A stretch of DNA of 55,024 bases from VFJL01 sp037147395. Its GTDB lineage: Bacteria; Pseudomonadota; Gammaproteobacteria; Burkholderiales; Nitrosomonadaceae. Under the pieces are notes generated by a model. That model had not been told where the DNA came from. It ran no database searches and saw only the letters and a program-made list of their open reading frames with translations. The stretch spans positions 1-55,024 of the forward strand of contig JBAWVG010000004.1 in NCBI GenBank assembly GCA_037147395.1. The letters are read 5' to 3'. The first letter of the stretch is position 1; the number at the start of each line of letters is the position of its first letter. This document shows positions 32,692-41,208 of the stretch, in pieces. The position numbers and the translations under genes are program-made.

Positions 32692-33387
32692 TTAATGTTG
32701 AAGGGTGCCGACCTTGCTCAGCTGGAGACTAGTAATATCCAGCAGATTCATAAATTCTTGTGCCATCGCACCCTGCCTAAATGGCAGCACCCCTATCAGA
32801 GGACAGGCCAGTCTTTGTTGCAGTGTACGCACATTCTCATCAAGATTGAGCATCTGTGGATCAATCTGATTGGCCACCCATCCTACCAGTGGTAGACCGG
32901 TCGATTGAACAGCCTCTGCGGTGAGTAGTGCATGGTTTAAACATCCCAGACGCATCCCCACCACCAGTATTACTGGGAAGCCAATGGACCGCGCCATGTC
33001 GCCAGTATCCTGCCGGCTATTGAGAGGGACCCGAAAACCACCAACCCCTTCAACGATCACTATCTCAGCCATCTCTTGCAATCCACGACAAGCACTGAGG
33101 ATCACTTCGGTATCGATTTCAATCCCCATCTCTCTTGCCGCGATATGCGGTGCAACCGGCTGAATCAACGCATACGGATTGATCAGACTACGTGGCGCTG
33201 AAACGTTACTGGATGCGGTGAGCATCTCCACATCCATCCATTCCCCCTCATCACCCCGACCTGCTACCACCGGCTTCATTCCTACAACAGTCTTCCCACA
33301 CGCAGCAAGGGCATGCATCAGGGCACAGCTCACAAGTGTCTTTCCAACGCTGGTATCTGTACCGGTAATGAAATAGCCTACCGACAC
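32692..33387 (-). CDS. bioD: Dethiobiotin synthetase BioD
   Basis: BioD closes the ureido ring: 7,8-diaminononanoate plus CO2 and ATP give dethiobiotin. I use the GTG at 33387 (231 residues): AGGA lies 7 nt upstream and the start falls 4 bp after the bioC stop, whereas the ATG at 33426 would overlap bioC by 35 bp and add a non-conserved tail. The P-loop is GTDTSVGKT (residues 7-15), the carbamate-binding region is MKPVVAG near 37, and VEGVGGFRVPL near 110 is the conserved Mg/ATP loop. It is cytosolic and fifth in the bio operon. Confidence 0.92.
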   Translation of the reverse strand: MSVGYFITGTDTSVGKTLVSCALMHALAACGKTVVGMKPVVAGRGDEGEWMDVEMLTASSNVSAPRSLINPYALIQPVAPHIAAREMGIEIDTEVILSACRGLQEMAEIVIVEGVGGFRVPLNSRQDTGDMARSIGFPVILVVGMRLGCLNHALLTAEAVQSTGLPLVGWVANQIDPQMLNLDENVRTLQQRLACPLIGVLPFRQGAMAQEFMNLLDITSLQLSKVGTLQH

Positions 33388-33391
33388 CCGT

Positions 33392-34285
33392 CTATCCTGA
33401 TAAGGGGAACTGATCGGTCGATACATGCTTGGTTACGATCTTACCAATCTCTTTTCGTGGGAGCGGCTTCCAGGCATGACCATAAATCACTTCGAAGGTG
33501 GCTGGTAGCTTCCCATCGACTCTTAGCGACTCATAATGATCGATCATTTTCTGCCACCTGACTCTCCCAGTGAGCCCATGCGCCCTGCCCTCAGTCACAT
33601 TACGAGCCCCAATAGTTCTCAGATCCTTCATTACACTGATCACCTCATCATAAGTCAGTGTGATGTACTCCATATCCATGACCGGCGTCGCAAAACCATT
33701 ATGGACCAGCATGTCACCGATATCGTGCATATCCGTGAATCGATTAACATGGCTGTAATTATCTGCACTACGAAAGGACTGACGTAGCTCCTTCAGAGTA
33801 TCCGGTCCAAAGGTACTAAACATAAAAAGACCCCCCGGCTGAAGAACCCGTCGAACCTCTGAGAAGGTATGGCGCATATCGTTACACCACTGCAATGTCA
33901 GGTTCGACCAGACTAATCCTGCGCAGTCACTCTTTACCGGTAATGATTCAATATCCCCGCACGTATAAATTGTCTGCCTCCCATGTGCAGAGGAGAATGA
34001 CTTCCACCATGGGACCGGAGGACGTGCTTGAAGGTGCATCGATACGGCAATATCAAGCGCTAAAATTTTAGCTGCAGGGAATCGCGTCGCCAGATTCCGA
34101 CTTCCATAACCCGTACCACTGCCCGCGTCCAAAATTAAATCTGGGCTGTACTTGATGTAACTCAGGCGCGCCAACATCCGATCACATACCTCTCGTTGCA
34201 GCACTGCCGCACCGTCGTAACTCGGTGCTGCACGCTCGAAAGATCGTCGTAACTGATGCTTATCTAGAGTATGGTCGTAATTCAT
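33392..34285 (-). CDS. bioC: Malonyl-ACP O-methyltransferase BioC
   Basis: BioC methylates the free carboxyl of malonyl-ACP so that fatty-acid synthase can build the pimeloyl chain. The 297-residue protein begins with the family's RRSFERAAPSYD segment (near residues 13-24), then SAM motif I LDAGSGTGYGSRNLA near 51-65 and the motif DIESLPVKSDCAGLVWSNLT near 110-129, with LQPGGLFMFSTFG later. Its ATG directly follows the bioH stop with no gap. Order and neighbours agree with the role. Confidence 0.92.
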   Translation of the reverse strand: MNYDHTLDKHQLRRSFERAAPSYDGAAVLQREVCDRMLARLSYIKYSPDLILDAGSGTGYGSRNLATRFPAAKILALDIAVSMHLQARPPVPWWKSFSSAHGRQTIYTCGDIESLPVKSDCAGLVWSNLTLQWCNDMRHTFSEVRRVLQPGGLFMFSTFGPDTLKELRQSFRSADNYSHVNRFTDMHDIGDMLVHNGFATPVMDMEYITLTYDEVISVMKDLRTIGARNVTEGRAHGLTGRVRWQKMIDHYESLRVDGKLPATFEVIYGHAWKPLPRKEIGKIVTKHVSTDQFPLSG

Positions 34286-35044
34286 TTAGACCATCTGAAT
34301 CAGTTTTGTTATAAATTGATCTGGATGTGACAAGAAGGGTGCATGACCACAGCCAGGCACCATTACCAGCTCCGAACTTGGCAACTGCTGGTGCATCCAT
34401 CGTGCTGCAGAGGGATGAGTGATGATGTCGTTCTCCCCATGCATCAGCACAACTGGCTGGCTTATTTTTTCTATTTTGTTGCGTAAATCGGTCGTCAGTA
34501 AAATTTGTAGCCCCGCCTGTAGTGAATTTTCATTTAGCTTGCGATCATGAGAGAAGCTTGCTCTCAATTTTGCTAAGACTGCCGTGGTATCGATACTGCC
34601 TTTCACCTGTAGACTGAGGAATCTATCCAGAGTCGTTACATAATCGCGATTCAAGTTCCTCATAAAGAGTTGCAGCATCTCCTCCTCCATCCCCCACTGC
34701 CAGTCTTTATGTTTAACAAAGCAGGGGGTGGTCGAGACCAGCATCAGCTTCTTAACACGTTGGGGCAGTTGCAATGCAAGCTCGACAGATACCTGACCCC
34801 CTAATGACCAACCACAGACAGTGCAGTCATCGGGGAGTACCTCTGCAACCTTCTCTACCATGCACTGCAATGTACCCGTTTCACATGCTGGGCTACCACC
34901 ATGACCGGGCAAATCAACTAGATGCAGACGAAAATGTCGCGCCAATTGACCACGCACACCGTCCCAGATGTCGCTGTGCATGGCCCAACCATGTAGTAGA
35001 ACAAGGTCCGGACCCGCGCCAAGGACTTTAACGTGGAGACTCAT
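34286..35044 (-). CDS. bioH: Pimeloyl-ACP methyl ester carboxylesterase BioH
   Basis: BioH removes the methyl ester after two elongation cycles, freeing pimeloyl-ACP. The 252-residue alpha/beta hydrolase has the HGWAMHSDIWD segment (near residues 18-28) typical of BioH, the nucleophile Ser in GWSLGG near 79, Asp in HGENDIITH near 203 and catalytic His in GCGHAPF near 231. It overlaps the end of bioF by 17 bp and is followed immediately by bioC. The match to the E. coli type is good. Confidence 0.92.
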   Translation of the reverse strand: MSLHVKVLGAGPDLVLLHGWAMHSDIWDGVRGQLARHFRLHLVDLPGHGGSPACETGTLQCMVEKVAEVLPDDCTVCGWSLGGQVSVELALQLPQRVKKLMLVSTTPCFVKHKDWQWGMEEEMLQLFMRNLNRDYVTTLDRFLSLQVKGSIDTTAVLAKLRASFSHDRKLNENSLQAGLQILLTTDLRNKIEKISQPVVLMHGENDIITHPSAARWMHQQLPSSELVMVPGCGHAPFLSHPDQFITKLIQMV

Positions 35045-36197
35045 ATCTCGAGTCCACCTCCTTCAATGCCGCTAACAGTTGATCCACATCTTCCTTACTG
35101 TGTGCGGCCGACAGCGAGACCCGTAGTCTTGCTGTACCCTGCGGCACCGTTGGTGGACGGATTGCGGGCACCATTATCCCACGTTCTCGGAGTGATTCGC
35201 TTAACTGTAAGGCCTCATCATTCCCGCCAATGATGAGAGGCTGAATTGGGCTCGTGGAGGGTAATAATTTCCAATGTAGCGACTGCAGACCCTGCTGAAA
35301 TTGCATGATGAGCTGTGATAATCGTTCACGCCTCCATTCCTCTTGCTCGATCAATGTCAGACTACGTAGCAGTGCATGGGATAGCAGTGGTGGGGTAGCG
35401 GTGGTATAGATGTAGCTACGGGCAGACTGGATCAGGGTCTCAATGATCTCCGTCTGAGCAGCAACAAAGGCTCCAAATACACCCGCCGCCTTGCCAAGGG
35501 TCGCCATATAAATGATACGTGGCGAGCTGAGATTAAAATGAGATGCCACCCCCCTCCCCTGATGACCCAACACACCGAATCCATGTGCATCATCAATCAG
35601 AAGCCAGGCATCATACTTTTCACACAGAGACAGCAATTGAGGTACCGGGGCGATATCCCCATCCATGCTAAACACGGCATCGGTCATCACGAGCTTGCGT
35701 CTGGCCTGAGAATTAGCCAACCGCCTCTCCAGCGCAACCAGATCAAGGTGTGAGTAACGGCTCATCTTGACGCTTGAGAGGAGTGCAGCATCATTGAGAG
35801 AAGCATGATTAAGCTTATCCGCAAAGATTGCATCACTACGTCCAATCAATGCAGTCACCACACCGGCATTGGCCATGTATCCGGTTGAGAAGAGTAACGC
35901 CCTAGGGAAGCCTGTAAATGACGCGAGAGCGCTCTCTAATGATTGGTGAGCCGATGAGTGTCCGGTGATAAGGTGAGAGGCTCCTGCACCCACCCCATAC
36001 TGTCTGGCGCCCTCACAGGCCGCCTCAATCAGTTGTGGATGACCAGCAAGTCCGAGGTAATCATTATTACAGAATGCAAGGTAACTACGTCCGTCGATGG
36101 TGATATGCGCATTCTGATGACTCTCTGTCGTTATTCTACGACGTTTCAGGCCTGCATCTTCCCAGGTACTGAGCTGTTCAGCGAGATCGGAGAGCAT
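35028..36197 (-). CDS. bioF: 8-amino-7-oxononanoate synthase BioF
   Basis: BioF is a PLP enzyme that condenses pimeloyl-ACP with alanine to KAPA. It has 389 residues, the usual length. Conserved elements are FCNNDYLGLAGHPQ (near residues 42-55), GAGASHLITGHSSAH near 92, the PLP Asp/His loop LLIDDAHGFGVLG near 200 and the Schiff-base Lys in MATLGKAAG near 236. Its start lies 5 bp after the bioB stop. It is cytosolic. Confidence 0.94.
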   Translation of the reverse strand: MLSDLAEQLSTWEDAGLKRRRITTESHQNAHITIDGRSYLAFCNNDYLGLAGHPQLIEAACEGARQYGVGAGASHLITGHSSAHQSLESALASFTGFPRALLFSTGYMANAGVVTALIGRSDAIFADKLNHASLNDAALLSSVKMSRYSHLDLVALERRLANSQARRKLVMTDAVFSMDGDIAPVPQLLSLCEKYDAWLLIDDAHGFGVLGHQGRGVASHFNLSSPRIIYMATLGKAAGVFGAFVAAQTEIIETLIQSARSYIYTTATPPLLSHALLRSLTLIEQEEWRRERLSQLIMQFQQGLQSLHWKLLPSTSPIQPLIIGGNDEALQLSESLRERGIMVPAIRPPTVPQGTARLRVSLSAAHSKEDVDQLLAALKEVDSRYESPR

Positions 36198-36202
36198 TCT
36201 GG

Positions 36203-37171
36203 CTAAATCGAATGAATTCCAAGTTTTTGGAATAAATTATCATCTCTCTGAGATTCTGGATTTCCTGTGGTGAGTAGCTTGTCACCATAAAAAATAGAAT
36301 TGGCCCCCGCAAGAAAGCACAACGCCTGTACCGCCTCAGACATTTCCTGCCTTCCTGCGGAGAGACGGACCATCGCTTTTGGCATGGTAATGCGGGCCGC
36401 TGCAATGGTCCTCACGAACTCAAAATGATCCAGAGCCTCTGTACCGTGCAGTGGTGTACCGGCCACTTGAACCAGATTATTAATTGGAACAGAATCAGGA
36501 TAGGGATTGAGATTCGCTAGTTGAGCGATCAGCCCTGCACGTGCTTGACGTGACTCGCCCATACCGACGATTCCACCACAACACACATTCATTCCTGCAG
36601 CCCTTACCTGATCCAGCGTATCTAACCGGTCTTGATAGTCACGGGTGGTGATCACTTCACCGTAGAATTCCGGTGCTGTATCGAGGTTATGATTGTAGTA
36701 ATCAAGCCCTGCCTCCCTGAGCTGATCAGCCTGGCCCGGCTTCAGCATCCCCAGAGTGGCACAGGTCTCAAGCCCCAACGCCTTCACAGAGCTGATCATT
36801 TCTGAAATTTTACCGATATCTCGCTGCTTAGGACCTCTCCAGGCTGCACCCATACAGAACCGTGAAGCCCCCTGTGCCTTTGCCGCTCTTGCTGTATCAA
36901 TCACCTCTGTCAGAGACAGCATCTCCTGATCTTCCACGCTCGTATGGTAACGCGCCGCCTGAGGGCAGTAGCCACAGTCCTCAGGGCAACCACCTGTCTT
37001 GACTGAGATGAGTGTCGATAGTTGCACCGCATTCGCATCATGATACTGACGATGAATCAACTGAGCACGGTGAATCAAGTCGCTAAAAGGCAGATCCAGC
37101 AAAACTTCAACTTGAGCAACTGTCCAGACTGATGGCTTTATGGAAATTACATCGGAAACGGATTGATTCAT
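36203..37171 (-). CDS. bioB: Biotin synthase BioB
   Basis: BioB is a radical-SAM enzyme that inserts sulfur into dethiobiotin. It has 322 residues. The radical-SAM triad C-x3-C-x2-C is Cys62, Cys66 and Cys69 in GGCPEDCGYCPQ. YYNHNLDTAPEFY near 162 and the Arg-containing MVRLSAGR near 266 (ligand for the [2Fe-2S] cluster) are conserved. It heads the leftward operon; AGGG lies 7 nt before the ATG, and a TTATAC element about 15 nt upstream could be part of a -10 box. No BirA operator with full symmetry was recognised. Confidence 0.95.
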   Translation of the reverse strand: MNQSVSDVISIKPSVWTVAQVEVLLDLPFSDLIHRAQLIHRQYHDANAVQLSTLISVKTGGCPEDCGYCPQAARYHTSVEDQEMLSLTEVIDTARAAKAQGASRFCMGAAWRGPKQRDIGKISEMISSVKALGLETCATLGMLKPGQADQLREAGLDYYNHNLDTAPEFYGEVITTRDYQDRLDTLDQVRAAGMNVCCGGIVGMGESRQARAGLIAQLANLNPYPDSVPINNLVQVAGTPLHGTEALDHFEFVRTIAAARITMPKAMVRLSAGRQEMSEAVQALCFLAGANSIFYGDKLLTTGNPESQRDDNLFQKLGIHSI

Positions 37172-37615
37172 TCTGAACCCTGTATAAATTGGTAACTGGA
37201 TGATTGATATAGGTGTTCGATTATCATTACTCTAACAGCGGACTTATGACGATCTGTTCTGAGATGAGCTGTATCATCAAGGTGAATGACCTGGTTGTCA
37301 ATTCAACTTGGGGCATTTTTCAACGATAGATTAAAAATAGACCAGATTACCCCCATAAGTCATGAATCAACAGAGGGAATTGAATATGACGGCCAGAAGA
37401 AAGGCCTAGCGCACCGTTCACGGGATAAGGGCACTAAATAACTCATGAGCGTTTACCCTGGCTGCATAGATTCAGTTGATATAGAATCTTGGATGACCGT
37501 GAAATAAATGGGCCGATGATAGAGACTTGGGCTCACGGTAGTTGTTATGGTATGGGTATCTCTAGAGAAGGTTTAAATTTAAATACTACTTCAACTCAAT
37601 TTTAAGGAGTTACAC
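37172..37615. other. Divergent intergenic region, bioB / TIGR04073 gene
   Basis: These 444 bp must hold the promoters of the bio operon (leftward) and the exosortase-associated gene (rightward). I see an AAGGAG ribosome site at its right end but no riboswitch-like structure and no operator I can name. No coding frame is supported. Confidence 0.4.
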
Positions 37616-37969
37616 GTGAAAAAAATAATCCAATCACTACTGATCGTATCTTCCTTGGCATTTTTAACCCCAACAGTTCATGCTCACGATGCAAGCTATG
37701 TGACTCATGTGGGAGACAAGCTAGGGTATGGCGTCGCTAACATCGCGACCGGTTGGGTCGAAGTTCCAAAGAACATAATGATCGTTGGACAGAGGGATGG
37801 TGTTGCTGCTGGGGCAACTATTGGTCTGTTCACTGGTTTATTTCAGACGGTTGGCCGCACCGCATACGGAATTATGGAGACTGCGACATTCTTGATTCCG
37901 ACCCATCCAATCGTAAAACCTGGCTACATCTGGGATAACTTCGACAAAGAAACCAGCTACCACAAGTAA
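37616..37969 (+). CDS. Exosortase-system-associated protein, TIGR04073 type
   Basis: The 117-residue exported protein has a signal peptide (MKKIIQSLLIVSSLAFLTPTV, cut after HA), followed by the family pattern KLGYGVANIATGWVEVPKNI (residues 35-54), a Gly/Thr-rich segment TIGLFTGLFQTVGRTAYG and the end PIVKPGYIWDNF. This matches, from memory, the TIGR04073 family, which co-occurs with exosortase/PEP-CTERM sorting systems but has no proven function. GTG start with AAGGAG 7 nt upstream. No exosortase, PEP-CTERM protein or EPS cluster lies in this window. Confidence 0.75.
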   Translation: MKKIIQSLLIVSSLAFLTPTVHAHDASYVTHVGDKLGYGVANIATGWVEVPKNIMIVGQRDGVAAGATIGLFTGLFQTVGRTAYGIMETATFLIPTHPIVKPGYIWDNFDKETSYHK

Positions 37970-37998
37970 TCAAAAACAGATTACAAATATAATGGGAT

Positions 37999-38032
37999 GG
38001 CAGGTCACGCGATACATACACGGTGACCTGCC
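37999..38032 (+). terminator. Strong stem-loop after the TIGR04073 gene
   Basis: GGCAGGTCAC (37999-38008) and GTGACCTGCC (38023-38032) are exact complements around a 14-nt loop, 29 bp after the stop codon. It is well placed as a 3' hairpin but has no U tract, so it may act with Rho or as a stabilising end. Confidence 0.5.
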
Positions 38033-38244
38033 GGACCTTGAGAGCGCCGATAAAATTAGAAGTGATGCCTCGTAGGGAATTCTGAATCTCAGTACTTTTT
38101 TCTAGTCACTAACCAGCAGCATATTCCACCCCTATCTCTTGTTCAGCTTCAGCACCTGCATCATCCCGCCCATCCGATACCCATCCATTTTTAGGCGAAG
38201 GTGCGGATGATCTGATTTCATATTTAGCACCACCCGCATTAAAA

Positions 38245-38263
38245 AAAGGCCTAAATAGCCTTT
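38245..38263 (-). terminator. Minus-strand terminator-like hairpin
   Basis: AAAGGC (38245-38250) and GCCTTT (38258-38263) form a 6-bp stem; on the minus strand the stem runs straight into seven Ts. It looks like a short intrinsic terminator for leftward transcripts, but no leftward gene ends here. It would stop transcription coming through from the antisense of trmL. Confidence 0.4.
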
Positions 38264-38345
38264 CACCAGGAACACAAAAAAATAGAGCAGATTAAGGATT
38301 GAGGGCTCTGGCCGCAGGCTCAAGGCATTTTTAGATAAACGACAG

Positions 38346-38813
38346 ATGATGTTCAATATAATTCTATTTCAACCTGAAATTCCACCCAATACTGGCAACA
38401 TCATTCGCCTCTGTGCGAATACAGGGTCAGGACTACATCTGATCAAACCATTGGGATTTACACTGGAAGACAAGAAACTGCTACGAGCAGGCTTGGACTA
38501 TCATGAGTTTGCCAACATCAAGATCCATGATAATTGGGAAGACTGCCTCATCGATCTACAAGGTCATCGTATTTTTGCGGTATCCACCAAGGGAACGCAA
38601 CACCATCACATGGCCTCATATCTTGCTGGAGATGCTTTTCTATTTGGCGCGGAAAGTAGCGGGCTAAAGACCGAGATACTGGAGAGTTTTCCTGCAGAAA
38701 GACGTATCCGCGTTCCGATGGTATCGGGTAGTCGTAGCCTTAATCTATCTAACACCGTCGCGGTTGTGATTTATGAAGCCTGGCGGCAGACTGGATTCGA
38801 CGGTGCAATCTAA
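38346..38813 (+). CDS. trmL: tRNA (cytidine(34)-2'-O)-methyltransferase TrmL
   Basis: TrmL methylates the ribose of the wobble base in tRNA-Leu isoacceptors. It is a 155-residue SPOUT protein, nearly all knot domain. QPEIPPNTGNIIRLCANTG (near residues 9-27) is the family start, FLFGAESSGL near 98 binds SAM, and RSLNLSNTVAVVIYEAWRQ near 129 forms the trefoil knot. Length and motifs are typical. Two consecutive ATGs make the exact start ambiguous by one codon. It is convergent with gpsA, 70 bp away. Confidence 0.94.
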   Translation: MMFNIILFQPEIPPNTGNIIRLCANTGSGLHLIKPLGFTLEDKKLLRAGLDYHEFANIKIHDNWEDCLIDLQGHRIFAVSTKGTQHHHMASYLAGDAFLFGAESSGLKTEILESFPAERRIRVPMVSGSRSLNLSNTVAVVIYEAWRQTGFDGAI

Positions 38814-38883
38814 ACAAGATCAGCTACTATTTTCATAAAACTAATCGGCGAAGGGGCCGAACAGATGCGACCAATCCCCTTAA

Positions 38884-39873
38884 TTAGCCATTCTCGGTTT
38901 TGGGCTCCCGATTGAGCAATGACTCTAATGCCGCCTTGGGTGATACACCCTCGTACAGTATGCTGCAGACGGCTCGGGTGATCGGCATATCAACATCCAG
39001 TTCCAGGCTCAGTTGGAGAACCTCTCGTGCGGTATACACCCCCTCCGCAATATGTCCGAGATTCTCCAGAATATCCGACAATGGTTGACCCTCTGCCAGC
39101 ATCAATCCCACACGTCGGTTGCGCGACAAATCGCCCGTCGTAGTGAGTATCAGATCCCCCACTCCAGCTAATCCTGAGAAGGTCTCCATGTGCCCACCGA
39201 GCTTAAGTCCTAACCGAGTAATCTCGTGCAGCCCTCGAGTGATCAGGGCTGCACGAGCATTATGACCAAGACCCATACCATCAGAAATGCCGGCCGCGAT
39301 GGTGACCACATTCTTAACCGCACCGCCAACTTCTACACCAACGACATCGGTACTTGAATAGATCCTGAGACGGGGGTGATGTAACTGTGATGCGATACTT
39401 CTCGAGAATTCTTCATCATGAGATGCCAAGGTTAAAGCGGTGGGCATCCTCTGTGCCACCTCCTGCGCAAAACTCGGGCCTGATAGAACACCACAAGGTG
39501 CGACCCCAGCATACTCATCACTCGCCACCTGGTGAGGTAGTTTAGCGGACTGTCCTTCAAAACCCTTGCATCCCCAGATGACGGGTATCGCTCTTCCGGT
39601 CGCAACAATTCTACGTAATGTCTCACGCAATCCCGAAACCGGAACGACAATCACCGCAAGATCAGCCGTATCAATCGCATCTGCGATCGAAGAGGTTAAT
39701 TCTAGTGGGTCAGGAAGCGGAAATCCGGGAAGAAAACGATGATTAATTCGTTGCGAGCGCATCTCGTCCAGATGCTCCGTAACGGGTGTCCATAATGTGA
39801 CCTGGTGGTGCGCATTAAGATTAATCGCAAGTGCTGTTCCCCAGGCACCAGCACCGAGGATCGCTATTCTCAT
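38884..39873 (-). CDS. gpsA: Glycerol-3-phosphate dehydrogenase [NAD(P)+] GpsA
   Basis: GpsA reduces dihydroxyacetone phosphate to sn-glycerol-3-phosphate for phospholipid synthesis. It has 329 residues. The Rossmann motif GAGAWGTALA is at residues 7-16, GGAVKNVVTIAAGISDG near 188 carries the catalytic Lys, and GLAGVGDLILT near 233 is conserved. Its start overlaps the SH3-domain gene by 4 bp, so it closes the secB-SH3-gpsA unit, a common arrangement in betaproteobacteria. Confidence 0.95.
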   Translation of the reverse strand: MRIAILGAGAWGTALAINLNAHHQVTLWTPVTEHLDEMRSQRINHRFLPGFPLPDPLELTSSIADAIDTADLAVIVVPVSGLRETLRRIVATGRAIPVIWGCKGFEGQSAKLPHQVASDEYAGVAPCGVLSGPSFAQEVAQRMPTALTLASHDEEFSRSIASQLHHPRLRIYSSTDVVGVEVGGAVKNVVTIAAGISDGMGLGHNARAALITRGLHEITRLGLKLGGHMETFSGLAGVGDLILTTTGDLSRNRRVGLMLAEGQPLSDILENLGHIAEGVYTAREVLQLSLELDVDMPITRAVCSILYEGVSPKAALESLLNREPKTENG

Positions 39874-40358
39874 GAACCCCAGACCAGATTGATCTTAACG
39901 TATCCGGTCTGACCATCTCGATGACGGACCTTGACCCATCCATTCATGGCGGGTTCTAGCCACTCCATCACCACATTTTGTAGGGCCTCGAATACCAACC
40001 CAGAACCCATATCTGCCGATTGATATGCTCCGGCCTGGGTAGCAGTTACGATCACATATCGCTTACTGCTTAATGCCTTTTCTTCAACCCAGGCAAGACC
40101 TCCTCCGCTATCACGTACCTTGACCCAGCCCTCTACTTTGACGATCGCCTCAACCGGAAGGTAACGACTGGCCACGGACACTTTTCCAGCCTTAAGGGAT
40201 GGTGCGTCATACATAATGGCCGCGCTATCGGCTATGGAAAAAAACTCCATCGATGCAAGGGCATGCCCATGCATCATTAATAACGAAGATAATAGCAGCG
40301 CCTGGATTTGACCCCGCCGTGAAAAACTTTCGAGGAGTGATGCATATTTCATTTTCAA
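39870..40358 (-). CDS. Exported SH3b-domain protein
   Basis: The 162-residue protein has a signal peptide (QIQALLLSSLLMMHGHALAS, residues 17-36) followed by two tandem bacterial SH3 repeats: FSIADSAAIMYDAPSLKAGK (about 40-59) to VKVRDSGGGLAWVEEKALS, and VTATQAGAYQ to WVKVRHRDGQTGYV. SH3b pairs bind peptidoglycan or peptides in the periplasm. The gene overlaps secB and gpsA by 4 bp each. The N-terminal SLLESFSRRG before the hydrophobic stretch is longer than usual, so the real start may be slightly inside. Confidence 0.8.
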   Translation of the reverse strand: MKMKYASLLESFSRRGQIQALLLSSLLMMHGHALASMEFFSIADSAAIMYDAPSLKAGKVSVASRYLPVEAIVKVEGWVKVRDSGGGLAWVEEKALSSKRYVIVTATQAGAYQSADMGSGLVFEALQNVVMEWLEPAMNGWVKVRHRDGQTGYVKINLVWGS

Positions 40359-40834
40359 TGTGTCTTCTTGGCCTCATCTAATGAACCAGATGCCGCTGCG
40401 CTCAATTCAGCCCTCTGCTTGTCCTGCTGGTAAATTACTTCAAAATTTATCGGATTGAGAATGACCGGCGGGAATCCAGCACGAGTAACTATATCTGACA
40501 CGACCTCTCGTAAATAGGGGAACAGAATATTAGGACAGGCAATACCTAATATGGGCTCCATCTCGGTCTCTGCGACATTGCGTATTTGGAAGACCCCCCC
40601 CTGCTGAGCCTCTACCAGAAACATGGTCTTATCATTGACCTTGGCGGTGACAGTGGCGGTTAAGAGGACCCCGAACATGCCCTCATCGATACGCTCTCCT
40701 GCCGTATGTAACTGCACATCCACCTGAGGGGGCTCACGCTCTAGAAAGACTGCGGGCGCATTAGGAATCTCTAAGGATAATCCCTTGACATAAATCTTCT
40801 CGATACGAAAAACCGGCTGCTGCTCTTCACTCAT
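40355..40834 (-). CDS. secB: Protein-export chaperone SecB
   Basis: SecB keeps precursors unfolded and delivers them to SecA. From the ATG at 40834 the protein has 159 residues, starting MSEEQQPVFRIEKIYVKGLS, the family's usual N-terminus; the frame reads back to 40870 but the added residues are not conserved. The conserved core FLVEAQQGGVFQI and CPNILFPYLREVVSD (near residues 109-123) is intact. It is a cytosolic tetramer and lies in the usual block with grxC and the rhodanese-like gene upstream. Confidence 0.94.
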   Translation of the reverse strand: MSEEQQPVFRIEKIYVKGLSLEIPNAPAVFLEREPPQVDVQLHTAGERIDEGMFGVLLTATVTAKVNDKTMFLVEAQQGGVFQIRNVAETEMEPILGIACPNILFPYLREVVSDIVTRAGFPPVILNPINFEVIYQQDKQRAELSAAASGSLDEAKKTH

Positions 40835-40940
40835 GATAGATTCCAATTTGACTGATTTAAAAGGTGGCACGCCATGCTAATAGCCAGTGTCATGGGGTTG
40901 CGATTTTTTGGGAAAGCGTCAAATTACAGGCGGACATACG

Positions 40941-41198
40941 TCATTCCATCAACATCTTTTCCAGTTGATGATCATGATCAAGTTGCACCAGATCATCGTA
41001 TCCACCGACATGGGTATCGTCGATATAAATCTGTGGGACAGTTCTACGAGAGCTCCTCTCCATCATCTCGACACGTCTCGCGGGATCCAGATCGACCCGA
41101 ATCTTTTCGATCTCGGTCACCCCTTTAGATCTCAAGAGACGTTCCGCCATGACACAGTAAGGGCAGCTACCGGTTGAGTATAGGACTACTCTGGCCAT
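40941..41198 (-). CDS. grxC: Glutaredoxin 3
   Basis: The 85-residue glutaredoxin has the dithiol active site CPYC at Cys12-Cys15, the cis-Pro motif TVPQIYID near residues 53-60 and GGYDDL near 65 for glutathione binding. It reduces disulfides with glutathione. Unusually for GrxC, the stretch after the active site is rich in Glu/Arg. The gene lies 106 bp upstream of secB and 10 bp after the rhodanese-like gene, so it is probably co-transcribed with the latter. Confidence 0.93.
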   Translation of the reverse strand: MARVVLYSTGSCPYCVMAERLLRSKGVTEIEKIRVDLDPARRVEMMERSSRRTVPQIYIDDTHVGGYDDLVQLDHDHQLEKMLME

Positions 41199-41208
41199 CT
41201 CGCTATCT

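Larger units (their letters stand above)
37970..38345. other. Intergenic stretch with two hairpins, no supported gene
   Basis: The stretch contains the 10-bp stem-loop at 37999-38032 and a smaller hairpin at 38245-38263. A 74-codon minus-strand frame (38132-38356) starts with TTG, has no ribosome site and contains the second hairpin, so it is not called as a gene. Confidence 0.4.

Noticed and set aside
33388..33426. ATG start for bioD at 33426
   Set aside because: It would overlap bioC by 35 bp and add non-conserved residues; the GTG at 33387 has AGGA 7 nt upstream.
38132..38356. 74-codon minus-strand frame opposite the trmL upstream region
   Set aside because: It starts with TTG, has no ribosome site and contains a terminator-like hairpin; no family resemblance.
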